DNA from: CAYZXU01 sp964482535
GTDB lineage: Bacteria; Desulfobacterota; Desulfobacteria; Desulfobacterales; BuS5
Assembly (NCBI GenBank): GCA_964482535.1
Contig: CAYZXU010000011.1
Span: 1 to 34,546, forward strand
Length of the DNA: 34,546 nt
Direction of reading: 5' to 3'
The notes below the pieces were generated by a model. The model saw nothing but the letters and a program-made list of their open reading frames with translations, had not been told where the DNA came from and did no database searches. Below are positions 7,337-16,287 of the stretch, one piece after another; position 1 is the first letter of the stretch; each line of letters starts with the position of its first letter. A program made the position numbers and the translations under genes.

Positions 7337-9082
7337 ATGTTTATAAAAAACAATATCAGCGAAAGGCATAAAAGACTTGCAGGTCTTGTCAGGGAAAACT
7401 GGTTCAGGCTTGGTTGTGCAATGGTATGCATGCTCCTTGCCTCATTAACCAGTGCTGCTGCCGCTTTTTTGGTTAAACCCGTGCTTGATGATATTTTTTT
7501 AAATAAGAATATCGTAATGCTCAGGATAATTCCCATTACAGTGATAATCATATATACCCTGCGAGGAATGGCAGATTACGGCCAGGAATATCTGATGAAT
7601 TATGTAGGGCAAAAAATAATTAAAAATCTGAGAGATAATCTTTATAACCGTATTTCAGACATGTCGCTTTCTTTTTTTTACAAAGAAAAAACAGGAACCC
7701 TGATGTCGCGTATTACGAATGATGTTAATGTTATTAAAAACATGGTTTCCTCTGCGATTACAGGATCATTGAAAGACTGCTTTACAATAATCAGTTTGAC
7801 TGCGGTAATATTTTACAGGGACTGGAAAATGGCTATGTTCGCAATTGTTATTCTGCCCATAGCTTTTTATCCTGTTGTGAAATTCGGTAGAAGAGTAAGA
7901 AAGGTCAGCACAGGATGTCAGGAAGCCATAGCAGATATCAGCGCTTTTCTTCATGAAACCTTTTCGGGAAATAAAATAGTCAAGGCTTTTGGAATGGAGC
8001 CCTATGAAAAAGAGCGTTTTTTTAAAAAAACACACAGGCTTTTCAGGCTTGAAATGAAAAATGTTGTTGCAAAATCAATCTCATCACCTGTTATGGAATT
8101 TTTGGGAGGAATTGGTATTGCATTTATAATATGGTACGGAGGCTCCAAGGTAATAAATGGAACTTCAACTACCGGAACATTTTTCTCCTTCATGGCGGCT
8201 GTTTTTATGCTCTATACTCCGGTAAGAAAACTTAGCAAACTTAACAATGCTATTCAGCAGGGGCTTGCCGCTTCAGACAGGGTTTTTGATATTATTGAGA
8301 GTAAATCGGATATTCAGGAAGTGGATAATCCCGTTAAAATTAAACGGAGCCCCCACAACGTATCTTTTGTTAATGTTAATTTTAAATACGATCACAAAAC
8401 AGTATTAAATAATATTAATCTTGAAGTAAAAAAAGGGGAGATCCTTGCTCTCGTAGGGATGAGCGGAGGGGGCAAAACCTCCCTTGTCAACCTTGTTCCA
8501 AGATTTTATGATGTATGCTCTGGAGCAATCCTGATTGATGATATAGATATCAAAAAAGCATCAATTGTTTCACTTCGTGATCAGATCTCCATTGTAACCC
8601 AGGAACCTATTCTTTTTAACGACACCATCAGGAATAATATAGCCTATGGCAGCCGGCAGGCTTCTGAAGAAAAAATTATTGAAGCGGCAAAAGCTGCATA
8701 TGCCTATAATTTTATAAATGATTTTTCTGATAAATTTAATACTGTTATCGGAGAACTCGGAAGCCGTCTTTCAGGGGGAGAAAAGCAAAGGCTGTGTATA
8801 GCTCGCGCCCTGTTAAAAGATGCTCCCATACTAATCCTTGACGAAGCCACATCTTCCCTTGATCCGGAAGCTGAAATGCTGGTGCAAAAAGCCCTGGAAA
8901 ATTTAATGGAGGGGCGGACAACCTTTGTAATAGCCCACAGGCTTTCAACCATAACATATGCCCACAGAATAATAGTTATTGTTAATGGACACATAATTGA
9001 ACAGGGAAATCACCAGCAACTTTTTGAAAAACATGGGGAATATTACAAACTTTATCAGATGCAGTTTAAAAACAACCAATAA
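7337..9082 (+). CDS. msbA: Lipid A export ABC transporter/flippase MsbA
   Basis: Half-size type IV ABC exporter of 581 residues that flips core lipid A across the inner membrane as a homodimer. The N-terminal 320 residues form the six-helix transmembrane domain, including the coupling-region pattern LSFFYKEKTGTLMSRITNDV. The nucleotide-binding domain has Walker A GMSGGGKTS, Q-loop VTQEPILFND, ABC signature LSGGEKQRLCIARALL, Walker B ILILDEATSSLD and the H-loop AHRLST. Other ABC exporters share this architecture; the MsbA call rests on the position between the lipid A acyltransferase and lptF/lptG. It starts 13 bp after the preceding gene. All catalytic motifs are intact. Confidence 0.93.
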   Translation: MFIKNNISERHKRLAGLVRENWFRLGCAMVCMLLASLTSAAAAFLVKPVLDDIFLNKNIVMLRIIPITVIIIYTLRGMADYGQEYLMNYVGQKIIKNLRDNLYNRISDMSLSFFYKEKTGTLMSRITNDVNVIKNMVSSAITGSLKDCFTIISLTAVIFYRDWKMAMFAIVILPIAFYPVVKFGRRVRKVSTGCQEAIADISAFLHETFSGNKIVKAFGMEPYEKERFFKKTHRLFRLEMKNVVAKSISSPVMEFLGGIGIAFIIWYGGSKVINGTSTTGTFFSFMAAVFMLYTPVRKLSKLNNAIQQGLAASDRVFDIIESKSDIQEVDNPVKIKRSPHNVSFVNVNFKYDHKTVLNNINLEVKKGEILALVGMSGGGKTSLVNLVPRFYDVCSGAILIDDIDIKKASIVSLRDQISIVTQEPILFNDTIRNNIAYGSRQASEEKIIEAAKAAYAYNFINDFSDKFNTVIGELGSRLSGGEKQRLCIARALLKDAPILILDEATSSLDPEAEMLVQKALENLMEGRTTFVIAHRLSTITYAHRIIVIVNGHIIEQGNHQQLFEKHGEYYKLYQMQFKNNQ

Positions 9083-9115
9083 TCCTGCAAAAAAGATTTC
9101 CGTTATAAACGCCAC

Positions 9116-10279
9116 ATGAAAATTAATTCCATAATCAACAGGTATCTGTTCAAAGAACTGATCCCGCCGTTTTTTATTAACACGGCATTTTTTACTTTTA
9201 TTTTCCTTATGGCCCAGATGCTGGACATTACCAATTTTATTGTCAACTATAATATGAGCATCCTCACTGTTGTTTTAATGGTCGCCTGCTCAGTTCCATA
9301 CTTTCTTGTCTTTGTCATACCCATGTCTGTTATGATAGCTGTGCTGCTTACTTTTTTGCGATTGTCAAGCGATAATGAAATTACTGCCCTCAGATCTTTG
9401 GGGATAAGAATTTATAATATTATGCCTCCCGTTCTTATCTTTTGTTTAATCGGTTTTGTTCTTACTCTTTTTACTGCTGCTTACGGCTTGCCATGGGGAA
9501 GGCTTGCCTATAAAAAAATGGTTTACCAGGTAAAAACAACAAGTGCGGATATAGGCTTGAAAGAGAGAACCTTTATTGACGGTTTTAAAGACGTTATGCT
9601 TTATATTAATAAAATTGATGTTAAAAGCAGTCTGCTTATGGATGTCTTCATAGAGGATCAGAGAACTGAAGATATTGTCAGTACAGTTATAGCCAGGAAA
9701 GGAAGACTTTCAGGGAATCCTGAAAATTTTACCTGGCGCTTAACGCTTTATAATGGAGCTATAAACAGGGTTAATTTAAAAAGCAGGTCTGTTAATTCCA
9801 TAGATTTTGACACTTATGATATAATTCTTGACATAAAAAAGCCTGCTTCATCTTTAAGAAAAATAAGAAAAGATGTCAAATCAATGAGCCTTTCAGAGCT
9901 GCTGACCCACATATCTTCAAACAAAAAAAAAGATGCAAAATTTTATTCGGCCCTGATGGAACTTCATAGAAAATTTTCAATACCTTTTGCATGTTTTGCC
10001 CTGGGAATTTTAGCTGTGCCCCTGGGCATTCAATCAAAACATGCAAAACGATCATTCGGTCTTGTCACAGGGCTTGTTTTTTTTCTTTTATACTATCTTA
10101 TGTTATCTGCCGGGCTTGTTTTTGGCAAAACAGGAGCCTGTCCTCCTGCGCTGGGAATGTGGCTTCCTGATATTATTATGGGCAGTTTGGGAATATATCT
10201 GCTTGCCAAAATAGAAGGGCAGCAGAGATCTCTGACAAAGTTATTGCCCGGTTTTGTTAAACGTTTTTTTCTTAAATAG
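9116..10279 (+). CDS. lptF: LPS export ABC transporter permease LptF (YjgP/YjgQ family)
   Basis: Inner-membrane permease of the LptB2FGC complex that extracts LPS from the inner membrane and pushes it onto the periplasmic bridge. The 387 residues fit a YjgP/YjgQ protein: three N-terminal membrane segments (about 15-35, 55-80, 100-125), then a soluble periplasmic jellyroll-like domain (about 130-280), then three C-terminal segments (about 290-375). Family sequences include YLFKELIPPFFINTAFFTF, FLRLSSDNEITALRSLGI and the ELHRKFSIPFACFALGILAVPLGI region. The first of two adjacent paralogues is called LptF by convention. It lies 33 bp after msbA. The ATPase LptB and the LptC and LptA components are not in the window. 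Confidence 0.9.
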   Translation: MKINSIINRYLFKELIPPFFINTAFFTFIFLMAQMLDITNFIVNYNMSILTVVLMVACSVPYFLVFVIPMSVMIAVLLTFLRLSSDNEITALRSLGIRIYNIMPPVLIFCLIGFVLTLFTAAYGLPWGRLAYKKMVYQVKTTSADIGLKERTFIDGFKDVMLYINKIDVKSSLLMDVFIEDQRTEDIVSTVIARKGRLSGNPENFTWRLTLYNGAINRVNLKSRSVNSIDFDTYDIILDIKKPASSLRKIRKDVKSMSLSELLTHISSNKKKDAKFYSALMELHRKFSIPFACFALGILAVPLGIQSKHAKRSFGLVTGLVFFLLYYLMLSAGLVFGKTGACPPALGMWLPDIIMGSLGIYLLAKIEGQQRSLTKLLPGFVKRFFLK

Positions 10280-10304
10280 ATAATCTTAAGAGTTACGTCT
10301 TTAT

Positions 10305-11372
10305 ATGCTGATAATTCATAAATATATTATTAAAGATATAATTAAATATTTTTTCATTGTGCTTTCTCTTGTCGTGGGCATATATTTAATCGTTGATTTT
10401 TTTCAAAGAATTGACAATTTTGTAAAAGCGAATTTTAGCTTTTCAAAGGTTATTATTTATTTTGCAGCTAAAACGCCTTTTATTATTGCTCAAATCACTC
10501 CTGTTGGCATACTTCTGGCTGTTCTTATAACATTCGGGATCATGAAAAGAAATAATGAGACAGTCGCTTTAAAAAGCTGTGGGGCAAGCACTGCGTGTCT
10601 GTTAAAACCGGTTTTTATTATAGGTCTGTTTTTAAGTATTTTTCTTTTCTTTTTTTCTGAAACTGTCGTGCCCATATGCATAAACAAATCAAACCAGATA
10701 TGGTTAAGCAGAAAAGGCCCGGCTACTGCATCAATGGACAATAATATCTGGATTAAAGGGAACCGACGAATAACACATATCAAATATTATAATCCTGAAG
10801 TAAAAACAGCTTTTGGTTTAACTATAACTTTTTTTGACAATAATTTTAATCTGTTAAAAAAAATTGATGCTCAAAAAGGTCTTTTCAACCAGGAAGAATG
10901 GATTTTATTTAATATGCTGGAGCAAAATTTTGAGGCAAATAAAAAAAATAGTGTGAACTTTTATGAAAAAAAGGTTGAAAAACTAGGCTTTTTGCCCCAA
11001 GATTTAAAAAAAGTTATAAAAAAATCTGAAGAGATGAGCTTTAAGGAGCTTTACTCCTATATTAAAAAGGTTGAAACAGAAGGATATGACGCAACAATCT
11101 ACAGGGTTGATCTTTGGGCGAAAATTGCTTTTCCCTTTGTCTGTCTGCTCATGTGCTTGACAGGTTCCGGACTATCCCTGAAGGGAAAAATCAGGGAAGG
11201 GCTGCCTGTGAGCATAGCATCCGGAATCGGCATAGCTTTTTTTTACTGGATTTTTTATAGCTTCTGTTTATCTTTGGGCTACGGAGAAGTGCTTCCTCCT
11301 GTAATTGCTGCATGGACGGCAAATTTTGTTTTGTTGTGTACAGGTGTTATTATACTGATAGGCGCTGAATAA
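10305..11372 (+). CDS. lptG: LPS export ABC transporter permease LptG (YjgP/YjgQ family)
   Basis: Second YjgP/YjgQ permease, 355 residues, the expected heterodimer partner of the preceding LptF. It shows the same plan: N-terminal membrane helices with YIIKDIIKYFFIVLSLVVGIYLIVDFFQRID (two helices' worth, about 8-38), the ITFGIMKRNNETVALKSCGAS motif after TM2, and a periplasmic domain (about 130-260). Three C-terminal helices include AFPFVCLLMCLTGSGLSL. It starts 25 bp after lptF, with no clear Shine-Dalgarno sequence, so coupling to lptF is likely. The FG assignment follows gene order and could be swapped without consequence. Confidence 0.9.
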   Translation: MLIIHKYIIKDIIKYFFIVLSLVVGIYLIVDFFQRIDNFVKANFSFSKVIIYFAAKTPFIIAQITPVGILLAVLITFGIMKRNNETVALKSCGASTACLLKPVFIIGLFLSIFLFFFSETVVPICINKSNQIWLSRKGPATASMDNNIWIKGNRRITHIKYYNPEVKTAFGLTITFFDNNFNLLKKIDAQKGLFNQEEWILFNMLEQNFEANKKNSVNFYEKKVEKLGFLPQDLKKVIKKSEEMSFKELYSYIKKVETEGYDATIYRVDLWAKIAFPFVCLLMCLTGSGLSLKGKIREGLPVSIASGIGIAFFYWIFYSFCLSLGYGEVLPPVIAAWTANFVLLCTGVIILIGAE

Positions 11373-11387
11373 TTAAAGGGGTTAGAC

Positions 11388-12692
11388 ATGATTATTTTAT
11401 ATAATCTGATCTTTTTTTTTCTTATTATAATATGCTCACCATTTATAATTCCGCTTATTATTTTTTCGGAGAAAAGAAGAAAAACTGTACTCCACAGGCT
11501 TGGGATGGCTTCTTTTTTAACAGAAACAAGCAAAAAAGCTGTCGAAAACCCAAAAAAGCCTATCTGGGTTCATGCACTTTCAGTTGGAGAAGTGCTTTCA
11601 GCGATGCCTATGCTTGACAGTTTAAGGGAAAATTTTTGTGATCACCCCATTGTACTTTCCGTTTCCACTAAAACAGGTTTTGAGATTGCTAACAGGCTTT
11701 TAAAGGAAAAGGTCGATTCCATCTTTTTTTTCCCATATGATTTTATTTTTTCTGTAAAACATATTTGCAACCAGGTTGATCCTTCAATTGTTCATATTGT
11801 GGAATCTGAAATATGGCCTAATTTCATGTATGAAATGAAAAAAAGAAATGTGCCTGTTATTTTTGTTAATGCAAGACTTTCCGAAAGATCCTTTTCAGGT
11901 TACAGGCGTATATCTTTTTTTATAAAACCTGTTTTAAAATCATTTGCAAAGGTTTGTACCCAGTCAATTGAAGACTCCATGCGTTTTAAGATTCTTGGGG
12001 TTCCTTTAGACAATATAAAGTTAACCGGCAATATTAAATTTGATCAGAAAGAAATTAATGTTTCCATGGAGGAGATACAAGAAACCAGGCGCTCAATGAA
12101 TATTGCGTATGACCAGAAAATAATTATAGCCGGAAGCACACATAATGGGGAAGAGGCTGTTATTCTCGAAGCCTTCTTGATGCTGAAAAAAAAGTTTCAG
12201 GATCTGCTTCTTATTATTGTTCCAAGAGATCCCAAACGCGGCAGGTCTGTGTCCATGCTTTTTAAATCTGCCCATTTTACTGCAGTTATAATGAAAGATA
12301 TAAAAACAGAAAAACCTGCCACAGCGCTTGACGTTATAGTTGTGGATAAAATTGGTTCCTTAAAAAGACTTTATGCTCTCGCGGATGTGACTTTTGTTGG
12401 CGGCAGTCTTGTTAACAGCGGGGGGCATAATCCCCTGGAGCCCGCAGCCTTTTCAAAACCGATAATTTTCGGAAAGCACATGGGCAGCTTTGCGCAAATT
12501 CCGAAGATGCTGGTGGAAGCTGACGGAGCTGTTTGTGTCCAAAACTCGAGAGGGCTTTATGAGGCAATAAAAACACTTTTAGAAGATAATGCCAAGGCTG
12601 ATGAAATGGGCAAAAAAGCGTTTCAGATTTTCAACTCAAACAAAGGCGCAATCAATAAAACCTTAAAGGTTGTGGAGGCGTACATACATTAA
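11388..12692 (+). CDS. waaA: 3-deoxy-D-manno-octulosonic acid (Kdo) transferase WaaA/KdtA
   Basis: GT30 glycosyltransferase that adds Kdo from CMP-Kdo to lipid IVA at the inner membrane. The 434-residue length is normal. The N-terminal hydrophobic stretch (about 1-26) is the membrane anchor. Next comes the acceptor domain with WVHALSVGEVLSAMP, in which E68 corresponds to the proposed catalytic base. VESEIWPNF and FVNARLSERSFSGYRR are diagnostic, and the C-terminal CMP-Kdo domain has AGSTHNGEE, VPRDPKRG and FVGGSLVNSGGHNPLEPAAF. GGGG at 11379-11382 serves as ribosome site. Whether it adds one or two Kdo residues cannot be told from sequence. Confidence 0.95.
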   Translation: MIILYNLIFFFLIIICSPFIIPLIIFSEKRRKTVLHRLGMASFLTETSKKAVENPKKPIWVHALSVGEVLSAMPMLDSLRENFCDHPIVLSVSTKTGFEIANRLLKEKVDSIFFFPYDFIFSVKHICNQVDPSIVHIVESEIWPNFMYEMKKRNVPVIFVNARLSERSFSGYRRISFFIKPVLKSFAKVCTQSIEDSMRFKILGVPLDNIKLTGNIKFDQKEINVSMEEIQETRRSMNIAYDQKIIIAGSTHNGEEAVILEAFLMLKKKFQDLLLIIVPRDPKRGRSVSMLFKSAHFTAVIMKDIKTEKPATALDVIVVDKIGSLKRLYALADVTFVGGSLVNSGGHNPLEPAAFSKPIIFGKHMGSFAQIPKMLVEADGAVCVQNSRGLYEAIKTLLEDNAKADEMGKKAFQIFNSNKGAINKTLKVVEAYIH

Positions 12693-12711
12693 AAAAAAAG
12701 TAGAAAGCATA

Positions 12712-13851
12712 ATGCGCAGCAATGGGAAACAGAATTTTTTCTCCCTTGGAAGTCTTCTTTTCCTCCTTTCATTAGGATATACAAGTGTGGTTCAAATAAG
12801 AAACTATTTTTATCAGCACGGGGTATTTAAACAAAAAAAGCTGCCGTTCATGGTAATATCAATAGGCAATTTGACTGTTGGCGGCACAGGCAAGACGCCA
12901 ATGACCATATATTTAGCGCATTTTATCTGTGGTCTTGGTTATAAAGTTGCTATCATCAGCCGGGGCTACAAAGGGAGTGCTGAAAAAAGGGGAGGCATAG
13001 TAAGCGACGGGCGAACTGTTTTAATGGATTCCGATACTTCCGGCGACGAGCCTTTTCTTATGGCGTCAAAATTAAAAGATGTGCCGGTTCTTGTTGGACA
13101 AAACAGGTTCCAGGCAGGAATGACGGCTCTTGAAAAATTTACTCCTGATGTTATTCTTCTTGATGATGCTTTTCAGCACATTAAACTGAAAAGGGATATG
13201 AATCTTCTTCTTCTTGATTACTCACTTCCCTTTGGTAATACTCACCTTTTGCCGAGAGGAATCTTGAGAGAACCGGTTTCCTCTATTTCAAGGGGAGATG
13301 CATTTATACTGACCAGATCCAAAGCGGATGATGATGGTAGCCTGCAAAAGATAAAAAATCTTGTTAAAAATAAACCCGTTTTTAAATCTTTTCATGTTCC
13401 GTACATAAACAAAAGAGTAAGGGGAAAAAATAGTACACCGGAAATCGTGCATGGAAATCATAGCCCTGATAATTTTAGTTTTTTAAAAAATCATAAGGTT
13501 TATGCTTTTTCAGGCATTGCAAGGAATGATGCTTTTAAGCAGACATTGGAAGATACCGGTTGTATAATTACAGATTTTCTTGAATTTTCCGATCATCACA
13601 TATATACTTTACAAGATATAAAAACTATTATAAAATTATCAAACAGGTTAAGAGCTGAATTTATCATTACAACCCAAAAGGATTTTTCCAGGCTTCCCAA
13701 AGATATCTTATGGCCTTTAGAGCTTGTGGTCTTTGATATAAAAATTTCCTTTGGTAATGACGATTTAGAATTTAAAGAGTTTATTAAAAGCAGGATAGAA
13801 AAATTTTATAAAAACAGAAAAACAGCAGATTCAAAACGGAAAAAAGCATAG
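12712..13851 (+). CDS. lpxK: Tetraacyldisaccharide 4'-kinase LpxK
   Basis: Inner-membrane-associated P-loop kinase that phosphorylates the 4' position of the lipid A disaccharide to give lipid IVA. From ATG 12712 the protein has 379 residues. A hydrophobic N-terminal helix (about 9-27) is followed by the P-loop GNLTVGGTGKT (52-62), ISRGYKG, the GDEP(F)LMA segment, and LLDDAFQHIKLKRDMNLLLLD. The C-terminal region has AFSGIARNDAF, FSDHHIY and TTQKD. A longer frame starts at TTG 12670 inside the waaA end, but ATG 12712 has GAAAG just upstream and gives the usual N-terminus. It ends the lipid A cluster; the next gene begins 112 bp later and no convincing terminator hairpin lies between. Confidence 0.94.
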   Translation: MRSNGKQNFFSLGSLLFLLSLGYTSVVQIRNYFYQHGVFKQKKLPFMVISIGNLTVGGTGKTPMTIYLAHFICGLGYKVAIISRGYKGSAEKRGGIVSDGRTVLMDSDTSGDEPFLMASKLKDVPVLVGQNRFQAGMTALEKFTPDVILLDDAFQHIKLKRDMNLLLLDYSLPFGNTHLLPRGILREPVSSISRGDAFILTRSKADDDGSLQKIKNLVKNKPVFKSFHVPYINKRVRGKNSTPEIVHGNHSPDNFSFLKNHKVYAFSGIARNDAFKQTLEDTGCIITDFLEFSDHHIYTLQDIKTIIKLSNRLRAEFIITTQKDFSRLPKDILWPLELVVFDIKISFGNDDLEFKEFIKSRIEKFYKNRKTADSKRKKA

Positions 13852-13963
13852 CAGTATATTTTGAGACATTTGCAAGCCACCCCTCTTTTATGACTGATCT
13901 TGAAATTTCCACTTAATAAAAATTACAGTTTGTTTTCTGAAGAACAATGGAGGTTATTAAAAA

Positions 13964-15190
13964 ATGATTAACAGGGGCTATTACGATGGATTCGGCGGAG
14001 CATATCTGCCTGAAATCCTTGTTGCCACCTTTGATGAACTTGAAAAAAAATTTATGGAGGCAAAAAATGACCCTGAATTTTGGCAGGAATATCTGGATAT
14101 TATGTCCACATATTCCTGTCGCCCCACACCACTTAGTTTTGCAGAAAATTTGACACGCCATTTTGGAGGCGCTTCAATATATATTAAAAGGGAAGACCTG
14201 AATCACACCGGTGCACATAAGGCAAACAATGTTATGGGCCAGGGGCTTCTCGTTAAACGCATGGGCAAAACAAGAGTCATCGCAGAAACAGGGGCTGGTC
14301 AACATGGCGTCGCTACCGCAACCATGGCGGCTAAATTTGGATTTAAATGCACAATCTATATGGGCAGGGTAGATATGGAAAGGCAGCGTCCCAATGTCTT
14401 CTGGATGGAACGTCTCGGCGCTGAAGTTGTTCCTGTACTGGAAGGAGCACAGATTTTAAAAGATGCCATTAATGAAGCCTTCCGTGACTGGGTATCTAAT
14501 ATGGATACAACCCACTATGTTCTTGGCACAGCATGCGGACCCCATCCTTTTCCTGAGATGGTATCTTTTTTTCAGTCCATTATAGGAAAAGAGGCTAAAA
14601 AACAGATTTTGGAAAAAGAGGGCAGGCTCCCTGCCCGTATATATGCCTGTGTTGGCGGGGGATCAAATGCATTGGGAATATTTCAAAGTTTTTTGGACGA
14701 TCCCGTGGAACTTGTCGGGGTGGAAGCAGGGGGAAGGGGTTTGCAGACCGGTCTTCATGCCTCCAGACTTTCCTCCCAGGATGCAAGCATTGGCATAGCC
14801 CAGGGGTATAAAACATATTTTTTGCAAGACAATGACGGTCAAATGAAAAAAACCCACAGTGTTGCTGCAGGTCTGGATTATGTAGGAGTATCTCCAATCC
14901 TGGCCAACTTAAAAGAAAAGGGAAGAGTGAGATTCGAGTCAGCCACAGATAATGAAGTTATTGAAGCCATGTCCCTTACAATGAAAAAAGAAGGGCTGAT
15001 CCCGGCATTAGAGTCTGCCCATGCCTTTGTTCAGGCATTTAAGGAGGCGCCATTAATGAGTAAAAAAGATATTATTATTATCAATCAGTCCGGCAGAGGA
15101 GATAAGGATATCTTTACTGTTGCAGATGCATTTGCAGATCCGAAATGGAAAGAATTTATCATTAAAAAAGCAGGAGAGTATAATGCTTGA
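13964..15190 (+). CDS. trpB: Tryptophan synthase beta subunit TrpB (divergent)
   Basis: PLP enzyme of 408 residues that condenses indole with serine. The PLP lysine is K86 in HTGAHKANN, the catalytic glutamate is E108 in ETGAGQHGVA, the PLP phosphate loop is GGGSNALG, and the conserved AAGLD precedes the C-terminal part. Several normally conserved stretches differ. The usual GAxDxERQ reads GRVDMERQ (135-142), NVFRM reads NVFWM, and GPEHAYL after AAGLD reads SPILANL. These changes lie in or near the communication domain and the alpha-subunit interface. GGAGG at 13947-13951 is the ribosome site, and ATG 13964 gives the canonical start. It pairs with trpA by overlap, with no other trp genes nearby. 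Confidence 0.92.
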   Translation: MINRGYYDGFGGAYLPEILVATFDELEKKFMEAKNDPEFWQEYLDIMSTYSCRPTPLSFAENLTRHFGGASIYIKREDLNHTGAHKANNVMGQGLLVKRMGKTRVIAETGAGQHGVATATMAAKFGFKCTIYMGRVDMERQRPNVFWMERLGAEVVPVLEGAQILKDAINEAFRDWVSNMDTTHYVLGTACGPHPFPEMVSFFQSIIGKEAKKQILEKEGRLPARIYACVGGGSNALGIFQSFLDDPVELVGVEAGGRGLQTGLHASRLSSQDASIGIAQGYKTYFLQDNDGQMKKTHSVAAGLDYVGVSPILANLKEKGRVRFESATDNEVIEAMSLTMKKEGLIPALESAHAFVQAFKEAPLMSKKDIIIINQSGRGDKDIFTVADAFADPKWKEFIIKKAGEYNA

Positions 15191-15947
15191 GTCGTACCTG
15201 AAAGAAAGGCTTGAAAAAAAAGATATTCTTTTAATGACGCATATTGTTCTTGGCTACCCTACATTTGAAGATTCTTTTAAGACAATTAAATCCATGGTTA
15301 AAGCCGGTGTTGATCTTATTGAACTTCAGATACCCTTTTCGGAACCAATAGCCGACGGTCCTGTAATTCTGCATGCAAATCAAAAATCTCTTGCAGGGGG
15401 CTCAACAGTGGAAAAGTGCCTCGATTTTACGCGTGAAGTAACAGAATTATTTGACATCCCTTTTCTCTTCATGACTTACTATAATATACTCTTTAAATAC
15501 GGTGTTGAAAGGTTCACAGACAAAATGAAAGAAAATGGCCTGCAGGGAGCAATCGTCCCTGATCTGCCGCCTGAAGAGGGAAGGGTCTATATAGAGGCAA
15601 TGAAAAAAAACAGCCTCTCGCCCATATTTATTTTTTCACCGACAACACCGTTGGAAAGAATGAAATACCTGGATTCTTTTGCTAAAGGGTTTATATATTG
15701 TGTTGCCAGAAAGGGGGTTACAGGGGCTGAAACCAGCTTTTCCAAAAATTTGTCAACCTATCTCGATCAATGCAGACAAGCAACAGAATTGCCCCTTGCC
15801 CTGGGTTTTGGAGTCAGAAAAAAAACAGACATAGATTTTCTTAAGGGCAAAGTAGATATTGCAGTTATCGGCTCAGAGACAATCCGGTTAATAGACAAGG
15901 AGGGCACAGGAGTAGTGGAAGAATTTATTCGGAGTTTGACAGAATAG
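15183..15947 (+). CDS. trpA: Tryptophan synthase alpha subunit TrpA (divergent)
   Basis: TIM-barrel enzyme that cleaves indole-3-glycerol phosphate to indole for TrpB. From ATG 15183 it has 254 residues, slightly shorter than E. coli TrpA (268). The catalytic residues are present: E47 in DLIELQIPFSEP and D58 in IADGP. The phosphate-binding parts are recognisable as GVTG, GFGVRKKTD and GSETI. The usual ELGxPFSDP reads ELQIPFSEP, and the loop-1 segment reads MTHIVLGYP. The start overlaps the end of trpB by 8 bases with GGAG a few bases upstream, so the two are translationally coupled. Catalysis is probably intact; whether its partner and substrate are standard is an open question. Confidence 0.9.
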   Translation: MLESYLKERLEKKDILLMTHIVLGYPTFEDSFKTIKSMVKAGVDLIELQIPFSEPIADGPVILHANQKSLAGGSTVEKCLDFTREVTELFDIPFLFMTYYNILFKYGVERFTDKMKENGLQGAIVPDLPPEEGRVYIEAMKKNSLSPIFIFSPTTPLERMKYLDSFAKGFIYCVARKGVTGAETSFSKNLSTYLDQCRQATELPLALGFGVRKKTDIDFLKGKVDIAVIGSETIRLIDKEGTGVVEEFIRSLTE

Positions 15948-16287
15948 GGCATTAAACTCGGATTGTTTTTTAACCATGTCACAAAAATTCTTGACAAAAT
16001 AAAAAAAATTTATTATATAATATTTTAAAAAGGTAATAAAACCCACCGATTGGAAAAAATACCTAAAAAATATAATTCTTCATTTCATTTACCATAACAA
16101 ATTCCGCCTTAATTGAGACTTCTAACAAGCTTTATGGTTTTTTGATTGTCGGCAGTTTTTTTCCAGTTTATCTGAATTAAAAAACTATCTTTTTATTCCA
16201 TTATTAAGGAAGATAAAAATTTTGAGCCACTTCGGATACATTGAGTATTCCGAAAATTAATTTAAATATATAGAAAGGAAAAATTTA
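15948..16287 (+). promoter_or_regulatory. Long AT-rich non-coding leader upstream of rho, with candidate sigma70 promoter
   Basis: These 340 bases contain no credible gene. A consensus TTGACA lies at 15991-15996, followed by TATATA at 16014-16019 (17-bp spacing) or TATAAT at 16016-16021 (19 bp). That leaves a transcribed leader of about 260 bases before the rho ATG. Long leaders are known for rho genes in other bacteria, where Rho attenuates its own mRNA; regulation here is inferred from that precedent. Confidence 0.5.
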
